DNA of 64,000 nt, taken from NCBI GenBank assembly GCA_902651635.1, contig CACRSC010000051.1, forward strand, positions 159,402 to 223,401, written 5' to 3'. The DNA comes from Mastigamoeba balamuthi. Its lineage: Eukaryota > Evosea > Mastigamoebida > Mastigamoebidae. The translations under genes were made by a program, and so were the position numbers. Below the pieces are notes generated by a model. The model saw only the letters and a list, made by a program, of their open reading frames with translations, had not been told where the DNA came from and made no database searches. Shown in pieces: positions 21,390 to 32,587 of this stretch. Position 1 is the first letter of the stretch. Each line of letters starts with the position of its first letter.

Positions 21390-23290
21390 TGATGTTCCAG
21401 AGGAAGCATATCGAAGCCATTGAAATATGTACCAGCCATAAGGCAGAAAGCCCAGTGAGGTCGCCTGCCTGGCCTTTGGAAAGCACATCACTGCATGGGT
21501 TCAACAGGAAATATAACTGATCCACCAAAACTATGTAGAGATGCTTCAAATACTTAATTATCCCAATTTTATACTCATATTTCGATTCCAAGAATCTAAT
21601 ATAATAAGAAGACAAACTGCACAGTGATGACCACAATTCCCTTTTCTTCTCTGCAATTAAACAGACTCTTTTTTGCTGAAGCAAAGTGGTACTTATATTT
21701 CTTTTTACCAAACGAGAAATGAAAATACTGGCAATGATATAATTAATGAGTATATTGCCAAATCAATGCAGAAGTTAGAATACTATAATTTAACAATTAC
21801 CACCACTCTGATTAAGTTTTTTAAATAGCATAAAAAGGAATTGACTTTTTGTAGACCCCCCTGGGGGTCTTGGCCAGAGTGATGTCTTCAGACATTTTTT
21901 TAGAACAGTAAGACAACTAATGACTGCAAAAATCACTAACACAAAGCACAAGAAAGAAGCTGGTTGAGAGCTATTGACTGATATGGCATATTTCAGGCTC
22001 TGCAAAGTCTTTAAACAGTTTCAGAGAGTGTGTTATTGTATTCTTAGAATTGTTTACTTAGCAATAATTCTATACTGTTCTAAGATGAAATGCACTAAAT
22101 GAAATGAAGAATATTATCTTATTAATAACTAAACAAGACTGTTCTGTCAGGGAAAATGTCTGAGCATTCTTCACTTCTATTTGAAGGCTATTTGTATTTC
22201 TTTTTGGTTTATGTCAAATTAATCAAGAATTATGCATATTAGAGAGGGAAAAAATTCCTTCTGTATAACATGAAACCTAGTTAGGAATATTCCTGACTAA
22301 TAGAGTTTTCAGATGAATATTCTGATTCATATTATTCAATTCTTATTTGGTATTAACTGATTATAAAATATGCTGATATGAAGATAGAGCAGGGTAAATG
22401 CTGTTATTATATTATAGTCAATTGCTAGTTGTATGAGGTTTTTTCTTTGTATACTCTGATAGCTCTGTTGGATAGAGTTTCATGCATCCGAGCCTCTGAT
22501 TGTGATACTCAGATATCTAAAGTCATTAAAAAGACTGTCTTTTGTTACTTCAATCACAGGGATTTAATGCCAATGAGTGTGGTATGTAAGATGAAAGTAT
22601 TCATCTTACATACCACACAGCAACGTGAGGTTAATGCAGCGTTCTTCTCTTTAGCAAGTGAGAGTGCATCAAACTCCATATCATTTGTACCATCCTCAAA
22701 TTTTGTACCTGGCCAAAAGTTCATTGAAATCACACAATCTCTGTGCCACAATCAGACTCAAAGCCACTTTCAGTGAGATGGAACGCAAGGGATGGGCTCC
22801 TGTCTGTGTGGTCAGTCTCGTCTCACCAATTATAGAACAGCCAGACTTAGCAACCGTCTGTCCTCTTCGAGATTCAAATCTTGTTGATATTTCATGCACA
22901 TAATCTCAAATTCAATAGGCGGATAGAGGCAGATCCGAGCAGATCACTTTTGGCAGCTCTTTCCCACAACCGCACTCCTGTTTCACACTGCTGTAAGATA
23001 CAAGCGTAGTTTTTGCTATACAGAAAATCATCATTGTATCCTAGAGGATCAATGAAAGCCTGCAACGTGATAGAGGTTCGAGAGGTCCACTGCGACAGCC
23101 AGCATGCCCTGCAGAGCTTCGTGCTCTGGTCAGTTTTTTGGAATTAATTCACTCTAGATTTCCACTCAATCAATACTCAGTGATAATGGAAATCATTACT
23201 CTTGGCCAAGCTGGGCGTCTGACTGACTATATTTCTACAGGAAAGGAGGGGTCTGGCGTTTGCAACTGCGGAGTTGTACTTACGGCCAGT
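21390..23290. other. AT-rich spacer with no supported gene
   Basis: Markedly AT-rich, unlike the flanking genes. Many stops occur in all frames, and only short frames at 22429-22776 and 22554-22751 reach 60 codons. A perfect hairpin (22577-22618) is the one clear structure. A tRNA-like T-arm near 22865 lacks matching stems. Probably old transposon or satellite-like filler. Confidence 0.5.
22577..22618. repeat. Perfect 19-bp inverted repeat with 4-nt loop
   Basis: Left arm GTGTGGTATGTAAGATGAA (22577-22595), loop AGTA, then the exact reverse complement at 22600-22618. It lies in AT-rich DNA outside any gene and is too long to be expected by chance in 2 kb. Confidence 0.9.
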
Positions 23291-23292
23291 GT

Positions 23293-23630
23293 CTAGCTGT
23301 GGCAGTGGCAAGCGAGTGCTCGGCAAAGCAGTGAAGTGCACAGAAGTGCTAAGAGGACCGCAATGACGAGGGTAGCGACCTCGGGCCTCTGGCTTCCCTG
23401 CGTAAACGATCCTCGTGGAACTCTGCTCGTAGAACTCGTTGCTCATGCTGTTGAGGCGCAGCAGGGTCGCCACGACCGTGGACAGCACGACGTTGGCAGT
23501 GATGAGCAGCGCAGACTCGGCGGCGACGGGCAGCTGAGCCTCCCGATGTGGACACGAACACCAGCAGGCTGAGCAGGATGTCCAGCATCAGCTCGTGGCA
23601 GCCTTGTGAACGTCCAAGGCGGCAGTAGCC
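23293..23630 (-). pseudogene. Decayed relative of the small membrane protein at 19 kb
   Basis: On the minus strand, hydrophobic pieces lie in order: LMLDILLSLLVFVS, then ALLITANVVLSTVVATLLRL, then TLVIAVLLALLCTSLLCRAL ending in a short tail and stop at 23293. Order, spacing and the soluble loop between the last two spans parallel the gene at 19058-19571. The three pieces are in different frames. No intron of reasonable size joins them, so this looks like a broken paralogue. Family relation is inferred from topology and weak similarity only. Confidence 0.35.
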
Positions 23631-23792
23631 GCAAAGGACACTCGGATTCCTGGTCTGCGACCTCTCATTCAGAGTTGTGTGTTTCACCACCACCCTGCGA
23701 GATAAGGCCACGGGCGGAAATCGGAAAACTGGAAAATATCCCAAGAGATTTTCAGATCTCGCCTGTTGGAGCAAAGCACACGTGTGTGTCGG

Positions 23793-25210
23793 ATGTCGCA
23801 GCTCGCCAACGACTATCCCAGCGCCGTCGCTGGCACCCCCCGCGTCGTGCTGTTCGGCTTCGGCCGCATGGGCCGCTTCCGCTTCGGCCTCTTCGACGAG
23901 ACGGGCGCCGTCGACTGCGCGGCCGTCGTCGACCCCGCGATGCCCGGGCGCAGCGTCCGCGCCCAGCGCCGCGCCGTCGACGTGCCCACGTTCGCCCGCC
24001 TCGCCGACGTCCCGCGCGCCTCGTACGACGCCGTCTGGGTCTCCTGCCCCACCGTCCACCACCCCAGCGCCATCCGCGACGGTGAGAGCCCCCTCTCCGC
24101 CCCCTCCCTCGCTCTCTGCCATCTTCCTGGAATGGGCCCCTCCCTTCTGGGCGTCGTCGCCTTTGGCTCGGTTGGATTGTCGCCGTGGAACTTCTCTCTT
24201 GTCAGTTTTCCGTGCCGGTTGGGCTGCGTACCGTTGCGGGGGGCGGTATCGCGATATTTCCGCGTCAGGGCCGACCGCCCCGCCCCCGCTCTGCGCGCGC
24301 TTCCGACAGCTCGCGAGTTCCCCTTTCTTCTATTTGTTGCGCGTTAAATTTTGAAACTGACACGGGGGCAGCGCTGGCCGCCGGCGTGAAGATGATCTAC
24401 TGCGAGAAGATGATCGCGTTTGACGAGGAGAAGGTGCGCGAGTGCTACGCGCTGTGCCGCGCCGCCGGCGCGCAGCTCTTCTGCGGCTGGATGCGCCGCC
24501 ACGACAAGCACTTCTGCAAGCTCGCCTCGGAGGTCCAGCAGGTCCGCGCCAGCGGCGACGAGATAGTCTACCTGCGCCTCGTCAGCAAGGTCCGCAGTTG
24601 TTCTGTTTCCCTCCGCCCGTTCTTGTTTGTTGTGAAGTTCGCTGCGTTGTTTTCGTTGTGCAATCGGAAACCGGACTAAAACTGGGTGGCTGTGCGCTGG
24701 CAGGACTGGCCCAAGGTCGACCCCAAGTTCCTGAAGACGCTCGGGTCGATCTTCGAGGACCTCATGTGCCACGACTTCAGCCTGGTCGACCTGTTCCTCG
24801 AGGGTCGCATGCCGTGCACCGTCGAGGCCGGCGGCAGCGACACCACCGGCGCGGACATCTGGGACATCGGCTGGGCGCGCCTGCAGTACCCCGGCGGCCT
24901 CAGCGTCCTGCTCGAGTCGTACCGCTTCGGCGACGGCAAGTACGACAACACGGCGACGGTCGTCACGCGCAGCGGCCGCGTGCTCAGGAGCGACGTCGTC
25001 GAGGCGATGACCTTTATGGAGCGGTACCACGAGGCGTTTACGGCCGAGGTCCTCTGGTACGGGCGCGCGCTGCGTGGCGAGGCGCCGCCGAGGCGGGTGT
25101 CTCCGCGCACGTGCGAGATGGTCGCGAGGCTCGTCGACCTCACGGAGCAGGCGGCCAAGGTCGGCCACCCCGTCAACGCCGAGAGCGGCGCGCCGGCAGC
25201 GAAGCTGTAA
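23793..25210 (+). CDS. Gfo/Idh/MocA-family NAD(P)-dependent oxidoreductase
   Basis: Exons 23793-24081, 24372-24589, 24704-25210; phases close to give 337 residues, the usual family length. The N-terminal Rossmann fold has VVLFGFGRMGRFR (GxGxxG). The second exon supplies MIYCEKMIAFDEEKV, equivalent to the family's CEKP motif with the catalytic-site Lys. The third exon has the EDLMCHDFSLVDLFLEG helix with the His-Asp pair typical of this family (HD/HxxD), then the C-terminal beta sheet. Members oxidise or reduce sugars and polyols such as myo-inositol, or act as dimeric dihydrodiol dehydrogenases. The exact substrate cannot be told. No targeting signal. Confidence 0.9.
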
Positions 25211-25565
25211 CGAGGAGGAGGCCTCGGGCCCTCTCCCGCCAGCTGCAGGGCATGCGATGGAACTGCACGCTCATGCAAGTGCTCCTAGTACGGAATACAC
25301 GCATTACACAATCGTCGTAATGTAAACCATGGCCTTGGACACAAATCCAAATTCTGGCTCGCTTCCTCCTGTTGACTGTTGTTCTCTGGCGGTCCCCCCG
25401 TGCCGAGCCAGCTGCCAGCTGCAGCGATGTTCAGTTTGATAGCAAACTGGCAGATGTTGTGTTGTTTTTATGTTGCGTTGACATTGGAACACAGCGTGTT
25501 GGGGAGAAAGCGTGAAGAAAGAGGTCGGCGGCGAGACGGTGCTGTGCGCAGGTGGGGGCTCCTCA

Positions 25566-26920
25566 TCAAACGCGGACAGTTTGCAGCTGCTGGCCCGCAG
25601 CGATCGCGATCCACTCTGTCTGGAGAGACGACCACTGCAGCTGGTTGATCTCGCCGGGCGTCTCGTAGTGCATCATCGGCAGCTCCACGGGTCTCGGCAT
25701 CGGCGACAGGTCCCAGATCTGAGCGGGCAGGCGGTGGCTGTGAGAGCGACGCGAGTGCGCCAGAGAGCGGGCAGCGACGCCGTACAAGAGCCTGCCTGTC
25801 CTCGCCGCCGGTGCAGATGTGGACGGACGAGTGCGGGGCCCACGCGAGGGCGTTGACAGAGAGCTGGTGGCCCGTGAGCTCGGCCGTGGGCACAGAGGGG
25901 ACGCGGATGTCGAGGATGATGACCTTGTTCGACTCCATCAGGAACGTGGCCATGTAGTTGCCGTCCTGCTTGTTCCACGCGAGCCTCAGCAGCGGGCTGA
26001 GGTCGGGGCTCTCGTAGATGATAGTGCTGTGCTCGAGAGCGCGCAGGTCGAACATGCGGACGGACCCGTCGGCGCCGACAGAGGCGAAGATGTCGCTGCC
26101 CTGCGCAAAGGCCATGTCGAAGACCTCCTTGTCGTGGGCGATCAGCTGCGTCTTGACCTTCTGCGTCTCGACGCTCCAGATGGTGCAGGTCGTGTCGATC
26201 GACGCCGTGCCCAGGATGTCCGGGTTGCGCTCGTTCCAGTCGAAGCTCGTCAGCGGCGCGCAGTACTCGCTCTTGCTGTTGCTCAGCACGCAGCGCTGCC
26301 TCGCCTGCCCGTCGCGCACCTCCCACAGCCGCATGCAGTCGCCGCTCGTGCCCAGCAGGTCCGCCGTCGACGCCGCCGGCGTCTTGTCCGGGTGCCACAT
26401 GACCTTGGTCGCCGGGTAGCTCAGGTCCACCTCGCTCGTCGCCTCGTACGCCGACCTGCGCCCCCCGCATTCGCTTGCGCGTCAGCGCTCAACGCGGAAA
26501 CATGGCCCTTGGCGGGTTTCTGGGGTTTTCCCATGCGCATTTGACGTCAAGGGCCGGAAAAGCCCACGTCACCGGGGGAGAGGGGAGAAGAGACGCGCGG
26601 ATCTCTCTGCCGGAGGGGGTCGTGTGTGCGATTTCGGTTGCGGGTTTTGCGGGCGGTTCGCACCGGGAGGAGTTCCACTGGACAATCTGGACCTTGTTCT
26701 GGGGGCCCTCGACGAAGCTGCCCAGGGCCAGGCGGAAGGGGTGGTCGGGGCGCACGCTCCAGCCGACCGAGTGCACGGGCCACGGCGCCGTGTACGTGCG
26801 GACGTCGCCGCGCAGCTCGGCGGGCGACCGCGAGCCCACGTCAACGGACATCGACGTCGACGACGCCGCGTGGTGGTGCGACGACGATTCCGAGGGGGCG
26901 TCCGTCTGCATCTCCGCCAT
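25566..26920 (-). CDS. DCAF7: DCAF7/WDR68 WD40 adaptor
   Basis: Exons on the minus strand: 26920-26664, 26455-25786, 25718-25566; 359 residues (human 342). After a Ser/His-rich N-terminal extension of about 40 residues come the seven-bladed family's marker strings: [69 protein letters not shown] and [16 protein letters not shown]. The match to DCAF7 (also WDR68/HAN11; plant relative TTG1) is close and nearly colinear. The protein is a scaffold for DYRK1-type kinases and a substrate adaptor of CUL4-DDB1 ubiquitin ligases in animals. First donor is GTGCGA. Divergent from the kelch gene. Confidence 0.95.
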
Positions 26921-27255
26921 GAACCGAGGGCAGTCTGTTTTGGGAGGTGGGGAGGGCGCCGAGGAGATTGGGTGTGGAGCGCCTTGCGCGGGGCGGATGA
27001 TCTTCTCTTTAAATCGGGATACTTTTGCACCCCCGAAATATCCGGGGGTCTGAAATCACTGTTCCCGATGCGTGCCACATCCAGAGGCCCTATCAGAGGA
27101 CTGTGCTCTTGGGGCAAGGGTGCGTATTGCTGCACCGCGATCTCTCCTCTGCTGGGGCGTGAGGTGGCCGATTCCTTCGGTGAGGAAAACGGGGATATTT
27201 CGTCTGCGTAGGGAAAACACACACACACAAAAGCACCAGCTGGTCTGCGTTACAT
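26921..27255. promoter_or_regulatory. Divergent intergenic region with short inverted repeat
   Basis: 335 bp between the starts of DCAF7 and the kelch gene. It contains ACCCCCG (27029-27035) and CGGGGGT (27043-27049), an inverted repeat spaced by AAATATC. It could be a bidirectional promoter element, but no function is shown. Confidence 0.3.
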
Positions 27256-28239
27256 ATGCGCACCGCAGTTGTCGTGTTGGCCGTTGTGGCCACCTGTGCC
27301 GGTGCGGCCTCTCCCTCTGGCGGACCCTCCACCGCTCTCTCCTCTTTCTGACTCGTTCTGTTTGGTTCTCTTCTCTCTCGCCTGCTGCGCAGTTGCTGTG
27401 TACCAGTGGCAGGACGAGACCCAGACAGAGGCTGGCGCGCGCCCGTCGCCGCGGTTCGCCCACGCTATGGGCGCGGACACGGCGGGCAGGTTCCTCGTGG
27501 TCTTCGGGGGCCGCTCGGCGGGCTGGGTCGACTTTGACAACGACACGCACGTCATGGACCTCGACAACAGGCGCTGGCTGACGCTGCCCTACGCCACGCG
27601 CACGTCGGGCCCCAGCGACAGGTTCGACGCGGCCGAGTTCAGCCACGGCACGCGCTTCTACGTCTTCGGCGGCAGCGTCTACTACGGCAGCAGCCCCGAG
27701 CGCCAGGCGACGTACAACGAGGTCTGGGGCTTCGACTTCGGCACGCAGCTCAACGTCTCCCAGTTCGCCTGGGTCTACGTCCCCACGGCCAACACGCCCC
27801 CCAAGCGCTACGGCGCCTCGATGGAGACCATCGGCGACAAGGCGTACCTCTTCGGCGGCAGAACGGTGCGCGCCTCTCTCCGACTCCTCCTGCAATGAAG
27901 CTGGGAGTGCTCGTTGATTTCCTGTGAACTATTGCCCCCTGCGCTGACGTCGGGCGCTTGCTGCGGGGGATGCAGGACTGCCTCAAGAACAAGGAGGCGT
28001 GCCCGGTGTCGCCGTGGATCGACAAGGACTTCTGGTTCGACACGTGGGAGTTTGACGTGCCGTCCAAGACGTGGACGATGCTCGCGCCGGCCAGCAACCC
28101 GGGGCCCCGCATCAACTGCGGCACGTCCACGTGGAACGGCAAGTGGTACCTGATGGGCGGCAGGCACCTCGGCACCAACGTGACCAACATGACGTTCAAC
28201 GACGTCTGGTGCTTCGACCCCGCCACCAAGTTGCGTAGC

Positions 28240-28292
<53 letters not shown>

Positions 28293-28915
28293 TCGCTCAG
28301 TCTCGTGACTGCCAGGCAGTGGAGTGCCATCGAGCCCGCCGCTGGGTCGCCTGTCCCGAAGCCCAGGTACTCGCCAGGGAGCGTGTCGTACAACGGACAC
28401 ATGTACATCTTCGGGGGCTCGTACTGGAAGCCGCTGCCCAACGGCACCTTCTACCGCGAGTGGCTCAACGGCACGCGGGCACACCTTAGCCCCCTGTGTG
28501 AGCGGGAGGCAGGCGCAGCTCTGACACGCCGCGCGCAGACACCTGGCAGTTCACCTTCGAGACGAGGACGTGGAGGCAGCTGACCCCGCTGTACGCGCCG
28601 TCGCCTCGCGAGACCGTCTCGGGGGTGCTGGACGAGGGCATGTGGATCCTCTTTGGCGGCAAGATTGGGTCAGTGGCCGCACTCTGTTGCCCTCTACTCT
28701 CTTCCTTCGTGCCTCCTCTGTCTCTCACTGCCCCCCGCCTCTGCAGGTGGGACCCCAAGCTGGAGGTCTCGTACGACAACATCTACGCGCTCGACCTCAA
28801 GAGGGTGGAGGCCGACACCGCCTCGAGCCACAGCCAGTCTGGCCGCGCTGGCAAGGTCACCGCTTCTGCTGCTGTTGCTCTCCTCGCCTGCACGATGAGC
28901 GCTCTCGCTCTTTGA
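27256..28915 (+). CDS. Secreted kelch-repeat protein, probably GPI-anchored
   Basis: Exon 1 (27256-27301) encodes a signal peptide (MRTAVVVLAVVATCAG). Later exons are 27393-27865, from 27976, from about 28311, about 28543-28673 and about 28747-28915. Kelch blades show as FLVVFGGRSAGWVDFDNDT, RFYVFGGS, KAYLFGGR, KWYLMGGR, HMYIFGGS and MWILFGGK, each followed by a W or F strand: a six-bladed propeller. The last residues (VTASAAVALLACTMSALAL) form a hydrophobic C-terminus after a Ser/Gly-rich stretch, as expected for GPI attachment. Several NGT and NVT/NMT sites fit glycosylation. The third intron contains a long CT repeat, and its donor is unclear: a GC donor at about 28233 would keep frame. 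Likely a cell-surface protein; partner unknown. Confidence 0.82.
28245..28289 (+). repeat. (CT)n microsatellite in an intron
   Basis: About 22 uninterrupted CT units lie between the donor and acceptor of a kelch-gene intron. It may act as an extended polypyrimidine tract. Confidence 0.9.
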
Positions 28916-29175
28916 GCCGGAATGCAAAGGCCTGCTCTGCCAGCCGCAATGAACGACAGGGTGATTGGTGTACATGATTTGTTCCTTTTTTGTTCTTCTT
29001 GCTGCCTTGGTGTTGAAGACGGAGTCCCACGATGGCACTGGGACCCACACGGAAAGCAGAACCTGGCAATATCTGGCCTGTGATTCTTCTTTTTGAATGT
29101 TGGCGCGCGAAAGCAAAGAGTATCTCGTTTTCAAAAAAAGCCACCGCGCGGCCCCGCGACTCGTCGTCTATCGGG

Positions 29176-31338
29176 ATGGACGCGGTGCTGCTCGAGCAGG
29201 TCGAGCTCTCGCTGGCGCACGACCTCCGCGAGAACGCCGTGTGGCTCGCCGAGCGCCTCTACGCCGAGAGCCCCACGTCGTACCACTCGGNNNNNNNNNN
29301 NNNNNNNNNNNNNNNNNNNNNNNNNNNNNNNNNNNNNNNNNNNNNNNNNNNNNNNNNNNNNNNNNNNNNNNNNNNNNNNNNNNNNNNNNNNNNNNNNNNN
29401 NNNNNNNNNNNNNNNNNNNNNNNNNNNNNNNNNNNNNNNNNNNNNNNNNNNNNNNNNNNNNNNNNNNNNNNNNNNNNNNNNNNNNNNNNNNNNNGGGGGG
29501 GGGGGTGTTCTGGCGTCGGGTTTTGTGGGGTTTGTGCCGTCTCTGGCGGACATGCGCCAATCAAACGTGCTTTTGGCGCGAAAAATCGCGGTGCAGGGTG
29601 GTTCCTGTTGGGCAAGCTGTACCGCGCGGCCGGCAACGAGACGCAGGCGGCGGTGTGCCACGAGAACGCCCTGCGGCTGAACCCTTTTCTGTTCTGCGCC
29701 GCCGACGCGCTGAGCTCGATGGGCCGCCTGAGCGCCAGCGCGCTGCCCGCGGTCTCGGGCGCCGGGGACGCGGCCGGCGTCGTCCCCGTGACCCCGCAGC
29801 GCCCGCACTCTGTCCACGCGCCGTCGGCCGCGGCCACCCCCGAGCAGACGCCCTCGGACCCCAGGCGACGGCGCCAGGCGTCTGCGGGGTGCGCCGTCAG
29901 CCCCCCGCCGTCTGTCAGGCGCGCGCCCCAGTACCCGCCCGCGCGGGCGCCCAGGTCTCAGGCGGGCGCAGCCAAGGTCCCGCGCATGTCCGACGGCTGG
30001 GCGACGCCGGCGTCGGCGGCCCCGACGCCCGGCGGCGTGGGCTTCGCGGCGCCCGCTCCGCCGATGCACTTCAGCAGGACGCCGTCGGCGCTCGTGGGGC
30101 CCCCGGCGGCGCCGGCGAGGGGCAAGCGCGTGCAGACGGCGCGCACGAGCATCGGCGTGGGTGTGCTGCAGTTTGATACGCCGGTGGGCGCTTCTGCCGC
30201 TGCTGCTTCTGCTGCTGTTGGTGCCGTGGCCACTCCGGTCGCTCCGCAGGGCGTTGTTGCCAATGGGGCCAGTGCGCGTGCTGCCGCTGTTGCGCTTGTG
30301 CTCTCTTTTGCTCGGGCGCTCTGCAAGCTCTCTACGTACGATGTCAACGGCGGGCGCCACTCGTTTACGAGCGTGTGTTCTCAATGCAGGTACGAGTGCA
30401 AGGAAGCCATCGCTGAGTTTAAGAAGCTGCCTGAGAAGCACTACAAGACTGGGTGGGTTCTCTGCCAGGTCGGCAAGGCGCTCCTCGAGACTGCGCAGTA
30501 CAACGAGGCGCACGAGGCGTTCTGCGACGCGCTCGAGGTCGACCCGCACCGCACCGAGGGCATGGAGTACTACTCGACGGTGCTGTGGCACCTGCGCAGG
30601 GACTCTGAGCTCACGCGCCTCGCGCACTCTATGATGGAGTTTGACCGGTTCTCGCCGCAGAGCTGGTGCGCGCTGGGCAACTGCTACTCGCTGCACCAGG
30701 ACCACCACTTTGCCGAGAAGGCCTTCACACGCGCCACGCAGCTCGACGCCCGCTTCGCGTACGCGTTCTCGCTGTGCGGCCACGAGCTCATCGAGACGCA
30801 GGAGACGGACAAGGCCACCGCGTGCTTCCGCAACGCGCTCGCCATCGACGAGCGCCAGTACAACGCGTGGTACGGCCTCGGCGTCGTGCACCAGCGCTCG
30901 CAGAAGCTCAAGGAGGCGCGGTACTTCTTCGAGCGCGCCATCGCCATCAACCCGCTCAACTCGGTGCTCTACACGTGCCTGAGCCGCGTGCTGCGCCAGC
31001 TCAAGATGTACGACCAGGCGCTGGCGCAGGCGAACCAGGCGCTCGCCGTCGACCCGCGCAACAGCGTCGCGAGGATCAACAGGGCCGCCGTGCTCGTGGC
31101 GATGCAGAGGCCCAAGGAGGCGCTCGCCGAGATGCAGGAGCTGCTGCGCGTGGCCCCGCGAGAGGCGCTGGCGCACAGGCTCATGTACCGCGTGCACGCG
31201 ATGCTGAACAACCGCGTCGAGGCCGAGCGGCACCTGCAGGCCGCCAAGATGCTCGGAGACACCAAGACGTACGCGCGCGACATTCTCGAGGGGCTCGGGA
31301 TGGACGAGGACGATCCTGAGGTGTCGATGAGTAGTTGA
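29176..31338 (+). CDS. CDC27: Anaphase-promoting complex subunit 3 (CDC27), interrupted by a gap
   Basis: The N-terminus (NAVWLAERLYAESPTSYHS) matches the first helices of APC3/CDC27, then an N gap (29291-29494) hides coding sequence and at least one intron. The next exon starts near 29597 (GWFLLGKLYRAAGNETQA). A Ser/Pro/Ala-rich linker follows, then the C-terminal TPR array from YECKEAIAEF through KTGWVLCQVGKA, EGMEYYSTVLWHL, SPQSWCALGNCYSL and NAWYGLGVV to the end. CDC27 is a TPR scaffold of the APC/C ubiquitin ligase that binds activator IR tails and drives mitotic exit. A 54-bp intron at 30336-30389 (GTACGA...GCAG) is a multiple of three and lacks stops; removing it joins LCKLST to YECKEA as in homologues. 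Confidence 0.93.
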   Translation: MDAVLLEQVELSLAHDLRENAVWLAERLYAESPTSYHSXXXXXXXXXXXXXXXXXXXXXXXXXXXXXXXXXXXXXXXXXXXXXXXXXXXXXXXXXXXXXXXXXXXXXGGGCSGVGFCGVCAVSGGHAPIKRAFGAKNRGAGWFLLGKLYRAAGNETQAAVCHENALRLNPFLFCAADALSSMGRLSASALPAVSGAGDAAGVVPVTPQRPHSVHAPSAAATPEQTPSDPRRRRQASAGCAVSPPPSVRRAPQYPPARAPRSQAGAAKVPRMSDGWATPASAAPTPGGVGFAAPAPPMHFSRTPSALVGPPAAPARGKRVQTARTSIGVGVLQFDTPVGASAAAASAAVGAVATPVAPQGVVANGASARAAAVALVLSFARALCKLSTYDVNGGRHSFTSVCSQCRYECKEAIAEFKKLPEKHYKTGWVLCQVGKALLETAQYNEAHEAFCDALEVDPHRTEGMEYYSTVLWHLRRDSELTRLAHSMMEFDRFSPQSWCALGNCYSLHQDHHFAEKAFTRATQLDARFAYAFSLCGHELIETQETDKATACFRNALAIDERQYNAWYGLGVVHQRSQKLKEARYFFERAIAINPLNSVLYTCLSRVLRQLKMYDQALAQANQALAVDPRNSVARINRAAVLVAMQRPKEALAEMQELLRVAPREALAHRLMYRVHAMLNNRVEAERHLQAAKMLGDTKTYARDILEGLGMDEDDPEVSMSS
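29291..29494. other. Assembly gap (204 N)
   Basis: A run of N inside CDC27, followed directly by a long G tract. Extreme local GC is probably why it was not sequenced. Confidence 0.99.
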
Positions 31339-31534
31339 TAATGCAAGAAAATGCACAGTTGCACGCCCAGTTCCTGTTGTCCTCTGCCGGCTGTTGGCCC
31401 CCCGCGGGTGGAGGAAGATTTTTGTATCTCAGTCGTTCAACCGGTGCCCCCGGTGTTGAGTGCACCTATTTTCTTTCAAATCGCGTCGGCTGTTTCGTGG
31501 GCGCGATCGTCATCAACACGTCGAGCACCCTGAT

Positions 31535-32587
31535 ATGTCTGTGGAAGGCGGTGTTCCTGGTCAGCAAGACATTCCCCTCGGTACAGCCCCCCTGTTTCCC
31601 CCGGCCCCCTCTGCGCTGCTCCGTACCCGGGCGCCCTTTTTCCTCCTGCACTTTCTTTCCTCTGTGTGGGCCCCACCGCCTTTGCGCCCGGCACTCAGCA
31701 GGGAAAAAAACTGAATGCAACAGAGCACTCCGAGGCCCTGAACCTGCCCTCGATCGGGCACGCGGGGGCCGTGCCCGGCCAGCAGGACCTCACCAGCATG
31801 CTGATGGCGGGGTTCCCGGGGTCTCAGTGCGGCCCGCACGCGCTCCCTATCTCGCGGCTTACTTATCCCACAGGGCGCAGATGGTCGCCGACGCGCAGCA
31901 GCTGCCGCAGATGGGCCTGGCGGGGCTCAGCCCCGGCGTCAGCCCCGTGGAGGGCATGTCGGGCAAGCGCAAGTCGTCGTCGGGCAAGGATCCTCTGATC
32001 GAGCGGTGCGCAATTCGTGTGTCAACTGTCGGAAAAGGGCTATTTTTGAATAAGCTCATCCAAACGCCCTCGCCACGTGTGCCTGGGCGCGCAATTACTG
32101 AGCGCGCGCGAAATGGCAAACGCAGGCGCGAGAAGAACAGGGTGGCCGCCTCGGCCTCGCGGGCACGCAAAAAGGAGTACGTGCAGAACCTGGAGAAGGC
32201 CATCCACGTCCTCACCGTGCGGCGCCGCTTCTCTCTTGTCTTCTCTCTGTTTCCCCAGTTTCTTTTTTCTCTGCCCTCCTTGGCGGTCTGCAGGCTCACA
32301 GGCTCACACCCGCGCGCCCCCCAATTCCCCCCTCCTCAGACAGAGAAGCTCGAGCTGCAAGTCAAGGTCGCCACCCTCACGAACCAGCTGTGGGAGCAGT
32401 CGATCAAGGTGCGCAGCGCGCGTGCCGCGTGCGCGGTGGCTCTTGGCTGACGTCGTTGGGTTGGGTGCGCCCTCCTGTGCAGATCGACGAGCTGGAGAAG
32501 GCGCTGGCAGAGATCAAGGGGTACAAGCTGCCGCCCAAGGACGAGGGCGCGATGGGGCCCGAGAGCGTGCTGCCCCCGCAGCTGTAA
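31535..32587 (+). CDS. bZIP transcription factor
   Basis: Exons 31535-31580, 31724-31820, 31874-32005, 32126-32216, 32340-32408, 32483-32587; all phases close, giving 179 residues. The basic region RREKNRVAASASRARKKEY (N-x2-AA-x2-SR) forms across the junction at 32005/32126. It is followed by a zipper with Leu/Ile/Val at heptad positions (LEKAIHVLT...LELQVKVATLTNQLW...IDELEKAL). The N-terminal 80 residues are Gly/Pro/Met-rich and include a repeated GAVPGQQD / GGVPGQQD motif, perhaps an activation or regulatory part. It should bind DNA as a dimer in the nucleus; targets unknown. Donors are GTACAG, GTCTCA, GTGCGC, GTGCGG and GTGCGC. Confidence 0.9.

Noticed and set aside
22800-22900. tRNA-like segment with a GATTCAAATC T-arm
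   Set aside because: The anticodon stem would need a 9-nt loop and no acceptor stem pairs.
23349-24122. 257-codon minus-strand frame over the oxidoreductase
   Set aside because: Its upper part is an antisense shadow of the Gfo/Idh/MocA exon; only the lower hydrophobic pieces look genuine and are reported as a relic.
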